From contig NZ_JACIBV010000002.1 in the NCBI RefSeq assembly GCF_014195505.1, forward strand, positions 186,001-250,000: a stretch of 64,000 bases of DNA, read 5' to 3'. Positions 41,455 through 48,768 of the stretch are shown piece by piece. The notes beneath the pieces were generated by a model. The model ran no database searches and had not been told where the DNA came from. It worked only from the letters and a program-made list of their open reading frames with translations. This stretch comes from Nonomuraea dietziae. Lineage in GTDB: Bacteria; Actinomycetota; Actinomycetes; Streptosporangiales; Streptosporangiaceae. The first letter of the stretch is position 1; every line of letters begins with the position of its first letter. A program made the translations under genes and the position numbers.

Positions 41455-42573
41455 TTGCCACAGAACGACATCCGGCCCTTCCGTCTCGACGTGGCCCAGG
41501 CCGACCTGGACGACCTGCGCGAGCGGCTCGACAGGGTCCGCTGGCCCGACGAGGTCCCCGGGCTCGGCTGGCAGTACGGCGTGCCCCTGGCCCACCTGCG
41601 CGACCTCGTCGACCACTGGCGTACCGGCTACTCCTGGCGCGAGGCCGAGTCCGAGCTCAACGCACACCCGCAGTTCACCACCGAGATCGACGGGCAGACC
41701 ATCCACTTCCTGCACGTCCGCTCGGCCAATCCCGACGCGCTTCCGCTGCTGATCACTCACGGCTGGCCCAGCTCCCCCGTGGAGTACCTCGACGTGATCG
41801 AGGCCCTGTCGGCCGACTTCACGCTCGTCATCCCCTCGCTGCCCGGCTACGGCCTGTCGGGCCAGACCCGCGAGGTCGGCTGGGGCTCCACCCGCATCGC
41901 CAGAGCGTGGCTTGAGCTGATGACCAGGCTCGGCTACGACCGGTTCGGCGTGCAGGGCGGCGACTGGGGCACCTGGATCTCCAGGGAGATCGGCGTGCTG
42001 GCCCCCGAACGCGTCGTCGGCATGCACGGCAACGGCATCATCTGCTTCCCCATGGGCCTGCCGGGCGAGCTCGACGGCCTCACCGAGGTCGAGCAGGAGC
42101 GGATGGCCTTCCGTGAGCGCTACCTGACCGAGCAGTACGGCTACAAGCTCATCCAGTCCGCCCGCCCGCAGACCTTCGCCTACGGCATGGCCGACTCCCC
42201 CGTCGCGCTGCTGTCGTGGTTCACCGGCGTCTTCCACGAATGGAGCGACGCCGAGATCCCGCGCGACCGTCTGCTGACGAACGTGATGCTCTACTGGCTG
42301 ACCAACACCGCGGGCTCGGCGGCCCGCTCCTTCGTCGAGACGCCGGACACCGACCAGGACACCTCGGTGGAGTGGGAGCTCAAGCCCGCGACGGTGCCCA
42401 CGGCGGTCTCGGTGTTCCCCAAGGACATCCTGCGCCCGATCCGCAGGTTCGCCGAACGGGACAACAACGTGGTGAGCTGGGTCGAGCACGAGCGCGGCGG
42501 CACCTTCGCCGCGCTCGAGCAGCCGGACCTCTACGTCGCCGACGTCCGCGCCTTCTTCACCTCCCTCGCCTGA
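41455..42573 (+). CDS. epoxide hydrolase (EHN family) lacking the catalytic His
   Basis: A 372-residue microsomal-type epoxide hydrolase: an EHN N-terminal domain (about 1-105, FRLDVAQADLDDLRERLDRV) followed by the alpha/beta hydrolase core with LITHGWPSSPVEY and the Asp nucleophile in VQGGDWGTWIS. In the family the general-base His is in a RGGHFAA motif near the end; here the codons read RGGTFAALEQP, Thr at about residue 350. A hydrolase without that His should at best form a stalled ester intermediate. TTG at 41455 follows GAGGAG. The gene ends in a hairpin shared with the convergent redoxin gene. Confidence 0.88.
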   Translation: MPQNDIRPFRLDVAQADLDDLRERLDRVRWPDEVPGLGWQYGVPLAHLRDLVDHWRTGYSWREAESELNAHPQFTTEIDGQTIHFLHVRSANPDALPLLITHGWPSSPVEYLDVIEALSADFTLVIPSLPGYGLSGQTREVGWGSTRIARAWLELMTRLGYDRFGVQGGDWGTWISREIGVLAPERVVGMHGNGIICFPMGLPGELDGLTEVEQERMAFRERYLTEQYGYKLIQSARPQTFAYGMADSPVALLSWFTGVFHEWSDAEIPRDRLLTNVMLYWLTNTAGSAARSFVETPDTDQDTSVEWELKPATVPTAVSVFPKDILRPIRRFAERDNNVVSWVEHERGGTFAALEQPDLYVADVRAFFTSLA

Positions 42574-42599
42574 GCGGCAGCGGGCAGGCCGCTCAGGCG
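42567..42599. terminator. bidirectional terminator built from two stop regions
   Basis: CGCCTGAGCGGC, loop AGCGGGCAG, GCCGCTCAGGCG: a perfect 12-bp stem. The left arm contains the TGA of the epoxide hydrolase gene and the right arm the complementary stop of the redoxin gene, so it serves both convergent transcripts. Confidence 0.8.
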
Positions 42600-43171
42600 G
42601 GGTGCGTTCGCGTAGCCGGCCCTGCCTGCGTTCCGGCACGCGCTGCGAGGAGGAGGAGCTCGTCGACCTCCCACTGGTCGCCGGCGTGCCTGCCGTACCT
42701 GTGGGAGAGGATCTGCCCGCCAGGGTCGATGAGGAAGTCGGCGGGCAGCCCGAGCACCGTCTCCCCGCCCGTGGGGTACGGCCTGCCGCCGCGGCGCAGG
42801 CCGCGGGCGACCACCGGCCACGAGCCTGGCCGCATCGGGGTGGTCCAGGCGCGCGGATGCAGCACCGCTCCGGCGGAGGTCTCCACCCCGAACTCGGCGT
42901 ACAGCCGCCTGCCGGGGTCGGCGATCGCGGCGAAGGGCAGCAGGCCCTGGTGGGGCAGCATGTCCTCGGCGCAGGAGTGGAAGACCACGATCTCGTGGAC
43001 GCCCGCGGCCCTGATCTCCTCGTGCCGCGCGGCGATCGTGCGCAGGTGCATGTTGCAGATCGGGCAGCCGGCGTAGCGGCGGAACTGCAGGTGCGTCAGC
43101 CCGTCGGGGGCGGGCAGTCGCACGCGCTCGCCCGTGATCGTGCTCAGCTCGCGGGCCTCGACGGTCCTCAT
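42593..43171 (-). CDS. peroxiredoxin-like (AhpC/TSA type) thiol protein
   Basis: A 192-residue thioredoxin-fold protein. The active-site segment is LQFRRYAGCPICNMHLRTI, a CPxC pair at about residues 36-39, typical of the peroxiredoxin-like family often annotated as redoxin. The C-terminal part contains LGLPADFLIDPGGQIL, the strand before the cis-Pro loop. Its ATG overlaps the stop of the haloalkane dehalogenase (ATGA), so the two are translated together. It may protect against reactive products of dehalogenation, which is inference. Confidence 0.82.
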   Translation of the reverse strand: MRTVEARELSTITGERVRLPAPDGLTHLQFRRYAGCPICNMHLRTIAARHEEIRAAGVHEIVVFHSCAEDMLPHQGLLPFAAIADPGRRLYAEFGVETSAGAVLHPRAWTTPMRPGSWPVVARGLRRGGRPYPTGGETVLGLPADFLIDPGGQILSHRYGRHAGDQWEVDELLLLAARAGTQAGPATRTHPA

Positions 43172-44079
43172 CGGGCCGCCGACCTGATGAAGTCGTCGAC
43201 GATCTGCGCCAGTCGCGGCCCCTGGTCCTCCTGGACGAAGTGACCGCCGCCGACGATCGTGGTGTGCGGCAGGCCCTTCGCGCCGGGAACGCGCTCCCTG
43301 AAGGTAGTGTGCGCCTGGCCGAGAACGAAGTCCCTGTCGCTGAAGGCGCACAGGAACGGAGTGTCGAGGCTTTCCAGCACCTCCCACGCCTTGCGGTTGG
43401 CAGGGGCCGCCTCGTCGGCGGGGGTGATGGGGATCAGCAGCGGGAAGCGGCGGGCGCCCTGCACGTGGTCCTCCTCGGGGAAGGGCGCGTCGTAGGCCGC
43501 GACCACCGCGGGGTCGAGGTCGGTGACGGTGCCCGTCGCGACGACCTGCCCCGCGCTGAACGGCCGCACGCGCTGGCTGTGCTGCAGCCACTGGGCGTAG
43601 AAGGGTCCCATGTCACCCTGGTCGCCGGCGTGCAGGACGGTGTTGGTCGCCACGACGCGGCGGAACCTGTCAGGGTGCTCGGCCATCAGACGCAGGCCGA
43701 GCAGGCCGCCCCAGTCGTGGCAGACCATCGTCACGTCACGCAGGTCGAGCCGGTCGAAGACGGTCTCCCGCAGCCAGTCGACGTGGCTCTGGTAGGTGTA
43801 GGCGAAGCGGTCGGCGGGCTTGTCCGAGCGACCGAACCCGACCAGGTCGGGTGCCACGCACCGATGTCCCGCCGCGACCAGCGGCGGGATGACGTGCCGG
43901 TACAGGTAGCTCCACGTCGGCTCGCCGTGCAGCAGCAGTACCGTCTCGCCCGAGGGCCGCTCCGGGCGCTCGTCGAGGTAGTGGACTCTGATGCCGTCGT
44001 CGAGTTCGACGTAGTGCGGCTCGAAGGGGAAATCGGGCAGGTTTTCGAACCGGTCGTCCGGTGTGCGAAGGATGTTCAT
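43168..44079 (-). CDS. haloalkane dehalogenase
   Basis: A 303-residue dehalogenase that hydrolyses carbon-halogen bonds through an Asp-alkyl ester. Motifs are canonical: MNILRTPDDRFENLPDFPFE at the N-terminus, HGEPTWSYLYRH (oxyanion hole), the nucleophile elbow MVCHDWGGLLGLRL (Asp with the halide-binding Trp next to it), and the base His in VGGGHFVQED. Length fits the DhlA/DmbA subfamilies. It precedes and overlaps the redoxin gene. Confidence 0.9.
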   Translation of the reverse strand: MNILRTPDDRFENLPDFPFEPHYVELDDGIRVHYLDERPERPSGETVLLLHGEPTWSYLYRHVIPPLVAAGHRCVAPDLVGFGRSDKPADRFAYTYQSHVDWLRETVFDRLDLRDVTMVCHDWGGLLGLRLMAEHPDRFRRVVATNTVLHAGDQGDMGPFYAQWLQHSQRVRPFSAGQVVATGTVTDLDPAVVAAYDAPFPEEDHVQGARRFPLLIPITPADEAAPANRKAWEVLESLDTPFLCAFSDRDFVLGQAHTTFRERVPGAKGLPHTTIVGGGHFVQEDQGPRLAQIVDDFIRSAAR

Positions 44080-44115
44080 GCCTCCTGAGAGCGGGTGGGC
44101 GCCAGGAGTGTGACA

Positions 44116-44559
44116 TCAGCCGCCGAGCTCGCGCTTGCGGCGCAGCAGGGCCGCCCGCGCCGACCTGGCCCTGACCAGCACGAAGGCCGCCACCAGCGCG
44201 AGCACCACGTTCACCGCCGCGCCCGCCCAGCCAGCCCAGCCCGGCCTGTCCACCGCCAGCGCGACGGTGAGCAGGGTCAGCGGCCAGGTCGCGGCCACGG
44301 CGATCCAGCCGCCGATGACCCTGTCGAGCGCGAACAGCGGCGTCCTGCGGGTCAGCGCCCAGCCGCCGTAGCAGGCCCAGGCCAGGCACAGGACGGCGAA
44401 GCCGCCGAAGACCGGCGGCGGCCGCTCCTCCGTGGCCCACAACAACCCGATGGCCAGCGCCCCGCCCAGCCCCATGACCAGCGCCACCACGTACGCCATG
44501 CGCCTGCGCAGCGACACCGGTCCGGACAGCCTTCTGATCATGTCGTCGGCGTCCATCAT
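44116..44559 (-). CDS. membrane protein co-translated with an ECF sigma factor
   Basis: A 147-residue protein with four hydrophobic segments, for example MAYVVALVMGLGGALAIGLL, VLCLAWACYGGWAL, and AAVNVVLALVAAFVLVRARS, and a short cytoplasmic N-terminus (MMDADDMIRRLSGP). Its ATG overlaps the stop of the sigma gene (ATGA). By position it may be the sigma factor's membrane-bound regulator, but it has no recognisable anti-sigma zinc motif. Confidence 0.75.
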   Translation of the reverse strand: MMDADDMIRRLSGPVSLRRRMAYVVALVMGLGGALAIGLLWATEERPPPVFGGFAVLCLAWACYGGWALTRRTPLFALDRVIGGWIAVAATWPLTLLTVALAVDRPGWAGWAGAAVNVVLALVAAFVLVRARSARAALLRRKRELGG

Positions 44560-45098
44560 CGCGTTCCCCTCTCACCCAGTTGTTCTCTCAGCAGGCGCCT
44601 GGCCCGTGACAGGCGCGACTTCACCGTTCCGACCGGGATGGCGCAGATCTGCGCGCAGTCCTCGATCGACAGGTCCTCCAGGTAGAACAGCACCAGGATC
44701 TCCCTCTCGGCCAAGGGCAGCCCGGACAGCCCCGCGACCAGCGCGGCCCTGTCCGCCATCACCTCAGCCCTGTCCTCGACCACCTGCTCGTCCGCGTGCT
44801 CGGTGACCTGGCCGGACGCCGTGGTCGTCTCCTGCCTGCCGTACTCCTCGCGCAGCCTGTTGGTCACCGCGCGGCGCGCGATCGTGAACAGCCACGGCGC
44901 GAACCTTCCGGGCTCCCGGAGCCTGGGAAGGCCGCGCACCACGGCCAGCCACACCTCCTGGGCCACGTCGTCGGCGTCACCGTGGTCGAGCATGCGCCGC
45001 ACGTAGGTCCACACCGGGTCGTGCCATGCGCGCACCAGCTCGGCGAGCGCCTCGCGCTCTCCGAGCTGGCACCGCACCACCAGCAGTTCGTCAGTCAC
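44556..45098 (-). CDS. ECF RNA polymerase sigma factor
   Basis: A 180-residue ECF sigma factor with region 2 (about 10-80: YVRRMLDHGDADDVAQEVWL, WLFTIARRAVTNRLREEYGR) and region 4 (about 120-175: LPLAEREILVLFYLEDLSIE, IPVGTVKSRLSRARRLLREQ). It drives a two-gene operon with the downstream membrane protein. A promoter was not identified. Confidence 0.92.
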   Translation of the reverse strand: MTDELLVVRCQLGEREALAELVRAWHDPVWTYVRRMLDHGDADDVAQEVWLAVVRGLPRLREPGRFAPWLFTIARRAVTNRLREEYGRQETTTASGQVTEHADEQVVEDRAEVMADRAALVAGLSGLPLAEREILVLFYLEDLSIEDCAQICAIPVGTVKSRLSRARRLLREQLGERGTR

Positions 45099-45168
45099 AC
45101 TGCCTCCTCACCCACAACAGTCGGGAATACAGCCCCGCGGGTTCACGAGGTGGACAGGACGCGAGGGT

Positions 45169-45285
45169 GAGGTCGGCTCAGCTCACGGCTGGAACGGCGG
45201 GTTCGTCTCCCTGCGCGCCGACGCCGCGGGCGACACCGTCGAACAGACCGTCATCCGGTCCTACCGCATCGCCTCCCGGAACTGA
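45169..45285 (+). pseudogene. C-terminal remnant of a secreted enzyme (glycoside-active type)
   Basis: The frame ending at the stop at 45283-45285 encodes VSLRADAAGDTVEQTVIRSY followed by RIASRN. Chains of this form close many secreted actinobacterial polysaccharide-active enzymes. No upstream catalytic part is present, because the sigma gene starts 70 bp to the left. Family assignment is weak. Confidence 0.35.
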
Positions 45286-45459
45286 CCGCAAGCCATGGCA
45301 TTGTCGCCCGTGAAAGGGCGACCGATGGGATGGCGGACCTGCATCCGTGATCTGCCGCCCTGCAAGCCGATGGACGGCACCTGGGAGGTCCCGGGCCGGG
45401 TTGCGCGGACGGAAAGGAGGGCCGGCGCGGAGCTTTGGACGCTGGGATAGCGTGCGGCG

Positions 45460-45930
45460 ATGAGCTTCCGACTGGCGGCGTACGCCGTGTGCATCGAGGA
45501 CGGACGGGTGCTGCTCGCCCACCACGTAGGACCTCGGGGCGAGCGGAACTGGACTCTTCCGGGCGGAAAGGTCGAGCACGGGGAGGATCCCTTCGACGCG
45601 GTCATCCGGGAGGTCGCCGAGGAGACCGGCTGTGACGGGGCGGTTGAACGCTTGCTGGGTGTGGATTCGAGGGTGATCCCCGCGGCCGACCGCTCGCCCG
45701 GCCTGCCCGAGCACCAGAATGTCGGCATCTTCTACCGGGTGCGTATCACCGGTGGCCGACTCCGGCCTGAGCCGAACGGCGAGACCGCCGAGTCGGTCTG
45801 GACCCCCGTTCCCGATGTCGCATGCCTGCGCCGCTCATCGTTGGTCGATGTCGGACTCTCTCTGGCGCTGACCCTTCCGGCAACCGGCCATGTCGATCCC
45901 ATCCCGGTGGGTGGCTTGATCCAGCACTGA
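45460..45930 (+). CDS. Nudix hydrolase
   Basis: A 156-residue Nudix protein with a complete box: GGKVEHGEDPFDAVIREVAEETG, in which REVAEETG supplies the metal-binding glutamates. The N-terminal strand region FRLAAYAVCIEDGRVLLAHH is typical of MutT-like ADP-ribose or nucleotide pyrophosphatases. Substrate not assignable. Stand-alone gene. Confidence 0.85.
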   Translation: MSFRLAAYAVCIEDGRVLLAHHVGPRGERNWTLPGGKVEHGEDPFDAVIREVAEETGCDGAVERLLGVDSRVIPAADRSPGLPEHQNVGIFYRVRITGGRLRPEPNGETAESVWTPVPDVACLRRSSLVDVGLSLALTLPATGHVDPIPVGGLIQH

Positions 45931-46459
45931 GCGTCGATCCGCTCTGCTGATCTCAACGGACGTACGACATGCCCCCCACAACGTCCTCACCCACGGGACG
46001 AGAAGCAGGTGCCGCTCTCCGGCAAGGGGTATCCGTTGGTCGGCACGGTGTGCTTTCCTGTGCCCCCTTCTGGGCGTCTGTTCGAGCAACCGCCGGGCAG
46101 CTGCTCACCCAGCGTCACGTTGTTCGGGCCGTGGCAGGTTCCCCCCCGCTTCGACGCGCTGCAGGAGGCGGCCCTCCATCGTCCACCTTCAACCACCACG
46201 ATGCCGAGCCTGGGCATGGTGGTTTGAGCACTCCGATCGAGACTGACGGTGCTCTCGGGCGATGACTTCGGGACTACGGGAAAGCCGACGGCGGCCACGC
46301 CCCGCTGATGTGACACACAGCGTTACCGAGGCGCCCCACGGTGCCGGAGGCGTTCGGGATCCCCTCGACTCTCTGCCCCGGCCTGAAATTCTGCCGTCGC
46401 TCGCGGACACGTAGAAAACGAAACCCAAAAGCGTTCGGAAGGTCCGATGAGGATGACGC
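45931..46459. other. 529-bp intergenic region, no gene seen
   Basis: Neither strand shows a frame with plausible protein composition. A loosely palindromic stretch, CCACCACGATGCC ... GGGCATGGTGG (about 46194-46221), may form a hairpin. The last 60 bp before the sigma gene are A-rich (GAAAACGAAACCCAAAAGCG), probably its promoter. Confidence 0.35.
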
Positions 46460-47011
46460 ATGGATGAAACAAACAGCCGGCACCGGTTCGAGGCCATGTA
46501 CCGGCACACGTATGAACAGATCCTCGGTTACGCCATGCGGCGGTGTTCCTCCCCCGAAGACGCCGCCGATGTCGTGGCCGAGACCTACGTGATCGCGTGG
46601 CGGCGAATAGGGGAGCTACCGCGTGGCGAGGCCGGCAGGCTCTGGCTGTACGGCGTGGCCCGGCGGGTCCTGGCCAACCACCGTCGTGGCGAGCGGCGCA
46701 GAGCCACTCGACACGCCGAACTCACGGCCGAGGCCGAGGTCCTCTACGCCATGCCCTCTCCTCGGACCGGGGCTGACGAAGTCGACGAGGCCATGAACCT
46801 GCTCTCCGACGACGATCGCGAGCTGCTGGCCCTGTCCGTCTGGGAGGAACTCGACCCCGGAGAGATCGCCGCGGTGCTGGGCTGCTCACGCAACGCCGCC
46901 CGCATCCGCCTGTACCGCGCCCGCAAGCGCTTCGCCAAGGCGCTGGAGAAGACCCGCCCGTCGATGCCCCGCCTCGAAGCGCGGCCGCTCATCGAGAAGG
47001 AGTCACGGTGA
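46460..47011 (+). CDS. ECF RNA polymerase sigma factor
   Basis: A 183-residue ECF sigma factor: region 2 around 10-80 (FEAMYRHTYEQILGYAMRRC, DVVAETYVIAWRRI) and region 4 around 110-165 (LLSDDDRELLALSVWEELDP, AAVLGCSRNAARIRLYRARK). Its TGA overlaps the GTG start of the next gene, so it is coupled to a single-span membrane protein that is likely its regulator. Confidence 0.9.
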   Translation: MDETNSRHRFEAMYRHTYEQILGYAMRRCSSPEDAADVVAETYVIAWRRIGELPRGEAGRLWLYGVARRVLANHRRGERRRATRHAELTAEAEVLYAMPSPRTGADEVDEAMNLLSDDDRELLALSVWEELDPGEIAAVLGCSRNAARIRLYRARKRFAKALEKTRPSMPRLEARPLIEKESR

Positions 47012-47874
47012 ACAACGACCAGATCTTCAAGAACCGGGCCAGGGTACTGGACGAGCACCTGGCCGGCCGGGCGTCCACCGCGGGGGCGGACGCGCTGCTG
47101 GCCGAGATCGTGCTGCAGGAGAGGGAGCAGGAGCCGGCCCGGCGGCGGCTCATGCCGTCACCCCGCCGCGCACTGCTGGGCCTGGCCGCTGTGGCCGTCC
47201 TGACGGGAGGCTTTGTCGTCGTGCCCTCCCTCTTCAAGGAGTCCGGGCAGGTGTACGCCAGCCAGGCCGTCACAATCGACCGCGACGGCGACTGGTACGT
47301 CTTCTACATCACCGACGGCGATCCCGATCCCGCCGAGTTGGAGAAGGCCTTCAGGAAGGTCGGGCTGGACGACATCACGGTCAAGCTGATCCCCGTCTCG
47401 CCGCAGCAGCGCGCACCCGTCGTCGGGTTCGACAAGACTGATCCCGACGCACGCATGTCGTCCACCCTGTCCGACTGCGGCGAGCGGGTCGAGGGGTGTC
47501 TGACGGCCTTCCGCGTGACCGCCGACATCAAGGGGTCCGCGCAGTTCCACCTGGGCCGCCCGGCGAAGCCGGGCGAGAGGTATGCCTATCCTGCCGATGC
47601 GAGCTGGCCAGGTGAGGCCCTTGCCGGAGTGAAGCTGCAGGGACGATCGGTGGCCGAGGCGGTACAAGTCGTGCGCGAGCGCGACCTCAGGGTGGCCTAC
47701 GAACTCGACTGGCCGCTTCGGGACGGAGGCGACGGCGTTCGCTACGAGCAGGGCGTGCCCGCTTCCCGCATCGATCCGAGCTGGAAGGTGGCGACAGCGG
47801 AAACCTACAACGACGGCGTGATCGTCCTGCACATCGAGCCAGGGGCAGGCGCGACTCCACCGCCCGGATTCTGA
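47008..47874 (+). CDS. single-span membrane partner of the ECF sigma factor
   Basis: A 288-residue protein with a 55-residue cytoplasmic N-terminus (VNNDQIFKNRARVLDEHLAG), one span (ALLGLAAVAVLTGGFVVVPSL) and a large outer domain containing three Cys (DCGERVEGCLTAF). The type II topology and position match anti-sigma factors, but no ZAS HxxxCxxC motif is present. GTG at 47008 overlaps the sigma stop. A perfect terminator follows. Confidence 0.75.
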   Translation: MNNDQIFKNRARVLDEHLAGRASTAGADALLAEIVLQEREQEPARRRLMPSPRRALLGLAAVAVLTGGFVVVPSLFKESGQVYASQAVTIDRDGDWYVFYITDGDPDPAELEKAFRKVGLDDITVKLIPVSPQQRAPVVGFDKTDPDARMSSTLSDCGERVEGCLTAFRVTADIKGSAQFHLGRPAKPGERYAYPADASWPGEALAGVKLQGRSVAEAVQVVRERDLRVAYELDWPLRDGGDGVRYEQGVPASRIDPSWKVATAETYNDGVIVLHIEPGAGATPPPGF

Positions 47875-47880
47875 AGTGAG

Positions 47881-47923
47881 AACAGGTGAGCACTCGTCAG
47901 CGCCGAACGGGTGCTCACCTGTT
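47881..47923 (+). terminator. terminator after the sigma/partner operon
   Basis: AACAGGTGAGCAC (47881-47893) and GTGCTCACCTGTT (47911-47923), a perfect 13-bp stem with a 17-nt loop, six bases after the stop. Confidence 0.8.
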
Positions 47924-48289
47924 GCGTGCCTCGGTGCGCCTCCCGCGGGGACCAGGGCCTGTTCCAGGTCCGCGCCGAGCAAGGGTGGACGACAGGACAA
48001 GCCCTAGGAGTGGGTCGAGACGCAACGCCCTGACCTGGGCGTCGGTCCTGTCGGGGGGTGTTCCGGGGGATTCCCAAACGGGGACCGTTGGACCGGGGAG
48101 GCGGCCGGGCTCGGGTCGGGGAGAACGGAGGCGGAGACCTGGTCGCCGCTTCTCGCCGCGCGCCGAAGGATCCCTCGTCTGCCCGTGCCCGGGTTCCCCT
48201 CCCGGGTTCTGCCCCGCGAGCGCTCCAGCGTCGGGGAACGCCAGGTGCAGGAGCTTGCCTGGCTCCGGGGTTGTGCGGAGCTGGGCGGA
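47924..48289. other. intergenic, no gene seen
   Basis: GC-rich sequence lying beyond the readthrough end of the decayed decarboxylase. No frame on either strand resembles a protein family. Confidence 0.35.
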
Positions 48290-48633
48290 CTGAGCGGGCT
48301 GGTAGTCGCCGCCGCGCTGCCGGTTGACGACGGCGAAGCGGTTGGTGGCGTTGATAAGGGCGATGACCAGCATCAAGGTGGCGAGTTGGTCGTCGTCGTA
48401 GTGCTTGGCGGCGTTGGCCCAGGCCCTCGTCGGTGACGCCGCCGGCGCCGTCGGCGATGCGGGTGCCCTGCTCGGTGAGTTCCAGGACGGCGCGCTCGGC
48501 GTCGGTGAACACCGTGCTCTCCCGCCAGGCCGCGACCAGGTTGACGCGCGTGGCGCTCTGTCCGGCGTGAGCCAGATCCTTGGCGTGCGCGATACCTGCC
48601 GCGAGGCTCAGCGGCGCGGCGTCTGACGGCCAT
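48290..48633 (-). pseudogene. decayed carboxymuconolactone decarboxylase (AhpD-like) gene
   Basis: The surviving pieces read NLVAAWRESTVFTDAERAVL, ELTEQGTRIADGAGGVTDE, then after a one-base shift AKHYDDDQLATL and VIALINATNRFAVVNRQRGG. These are the C-terminal two thirds of a CMD family protein. The N-terminal half with the catalytic CxxC is missing, a GGG run (CCC at 48424-48426 on the plus strand) has one base too many, and the normal stop after GGDYQP is lost. It is read away from the intact ECF41 sigma gene; CMD proteins are the known genomic partners of ECF41. Confidence 0.7.
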
Positions 48634-48636
48634 GAA

Positions 48637-48724
48637 GATGCCGGTCACCCAGGCCCCGTGACAGCCAGAGCGTGTGACATGTGCCACACGCTCTGGCTGT
48701 CACAAGAGGGCGGGGACCGGTGTC
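48637..48724. promoter_or_regulatory. divergent ECF41-type promoter pair in a 46-bp palindrome
   Basis: GTGACAGCCAGAGCGTGTG (48658-48676), eight bases, CACACGCTCTGGCTGTCAC (48685-48703): perfect 19-bp arms. Rightward, TGTCACA (48698-48704) is followed after exactly 16 bp by TGTC (48721-48724), close to the ECF41 consensus TGTCACA-N16-CGTC. Leftward, TGTCACG is followed after 16 bp by CATC. The palindrome therefore gives opposed ECF41 -35 elements to the sigma gene and to the decayed CMD gene. Confidence 0.7.
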
Positions 48725-48768
48725 TTGTGCGTGTGGCACGATCAACACCGAAAGGCAGAAACCCCACG

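Noticed and set aside
47924..48289. Coding continuation of the CMD frame to 47915 or 47805
   Set aside because: The family ends at GGDYQP; the extra residues are readthrough with no homology.
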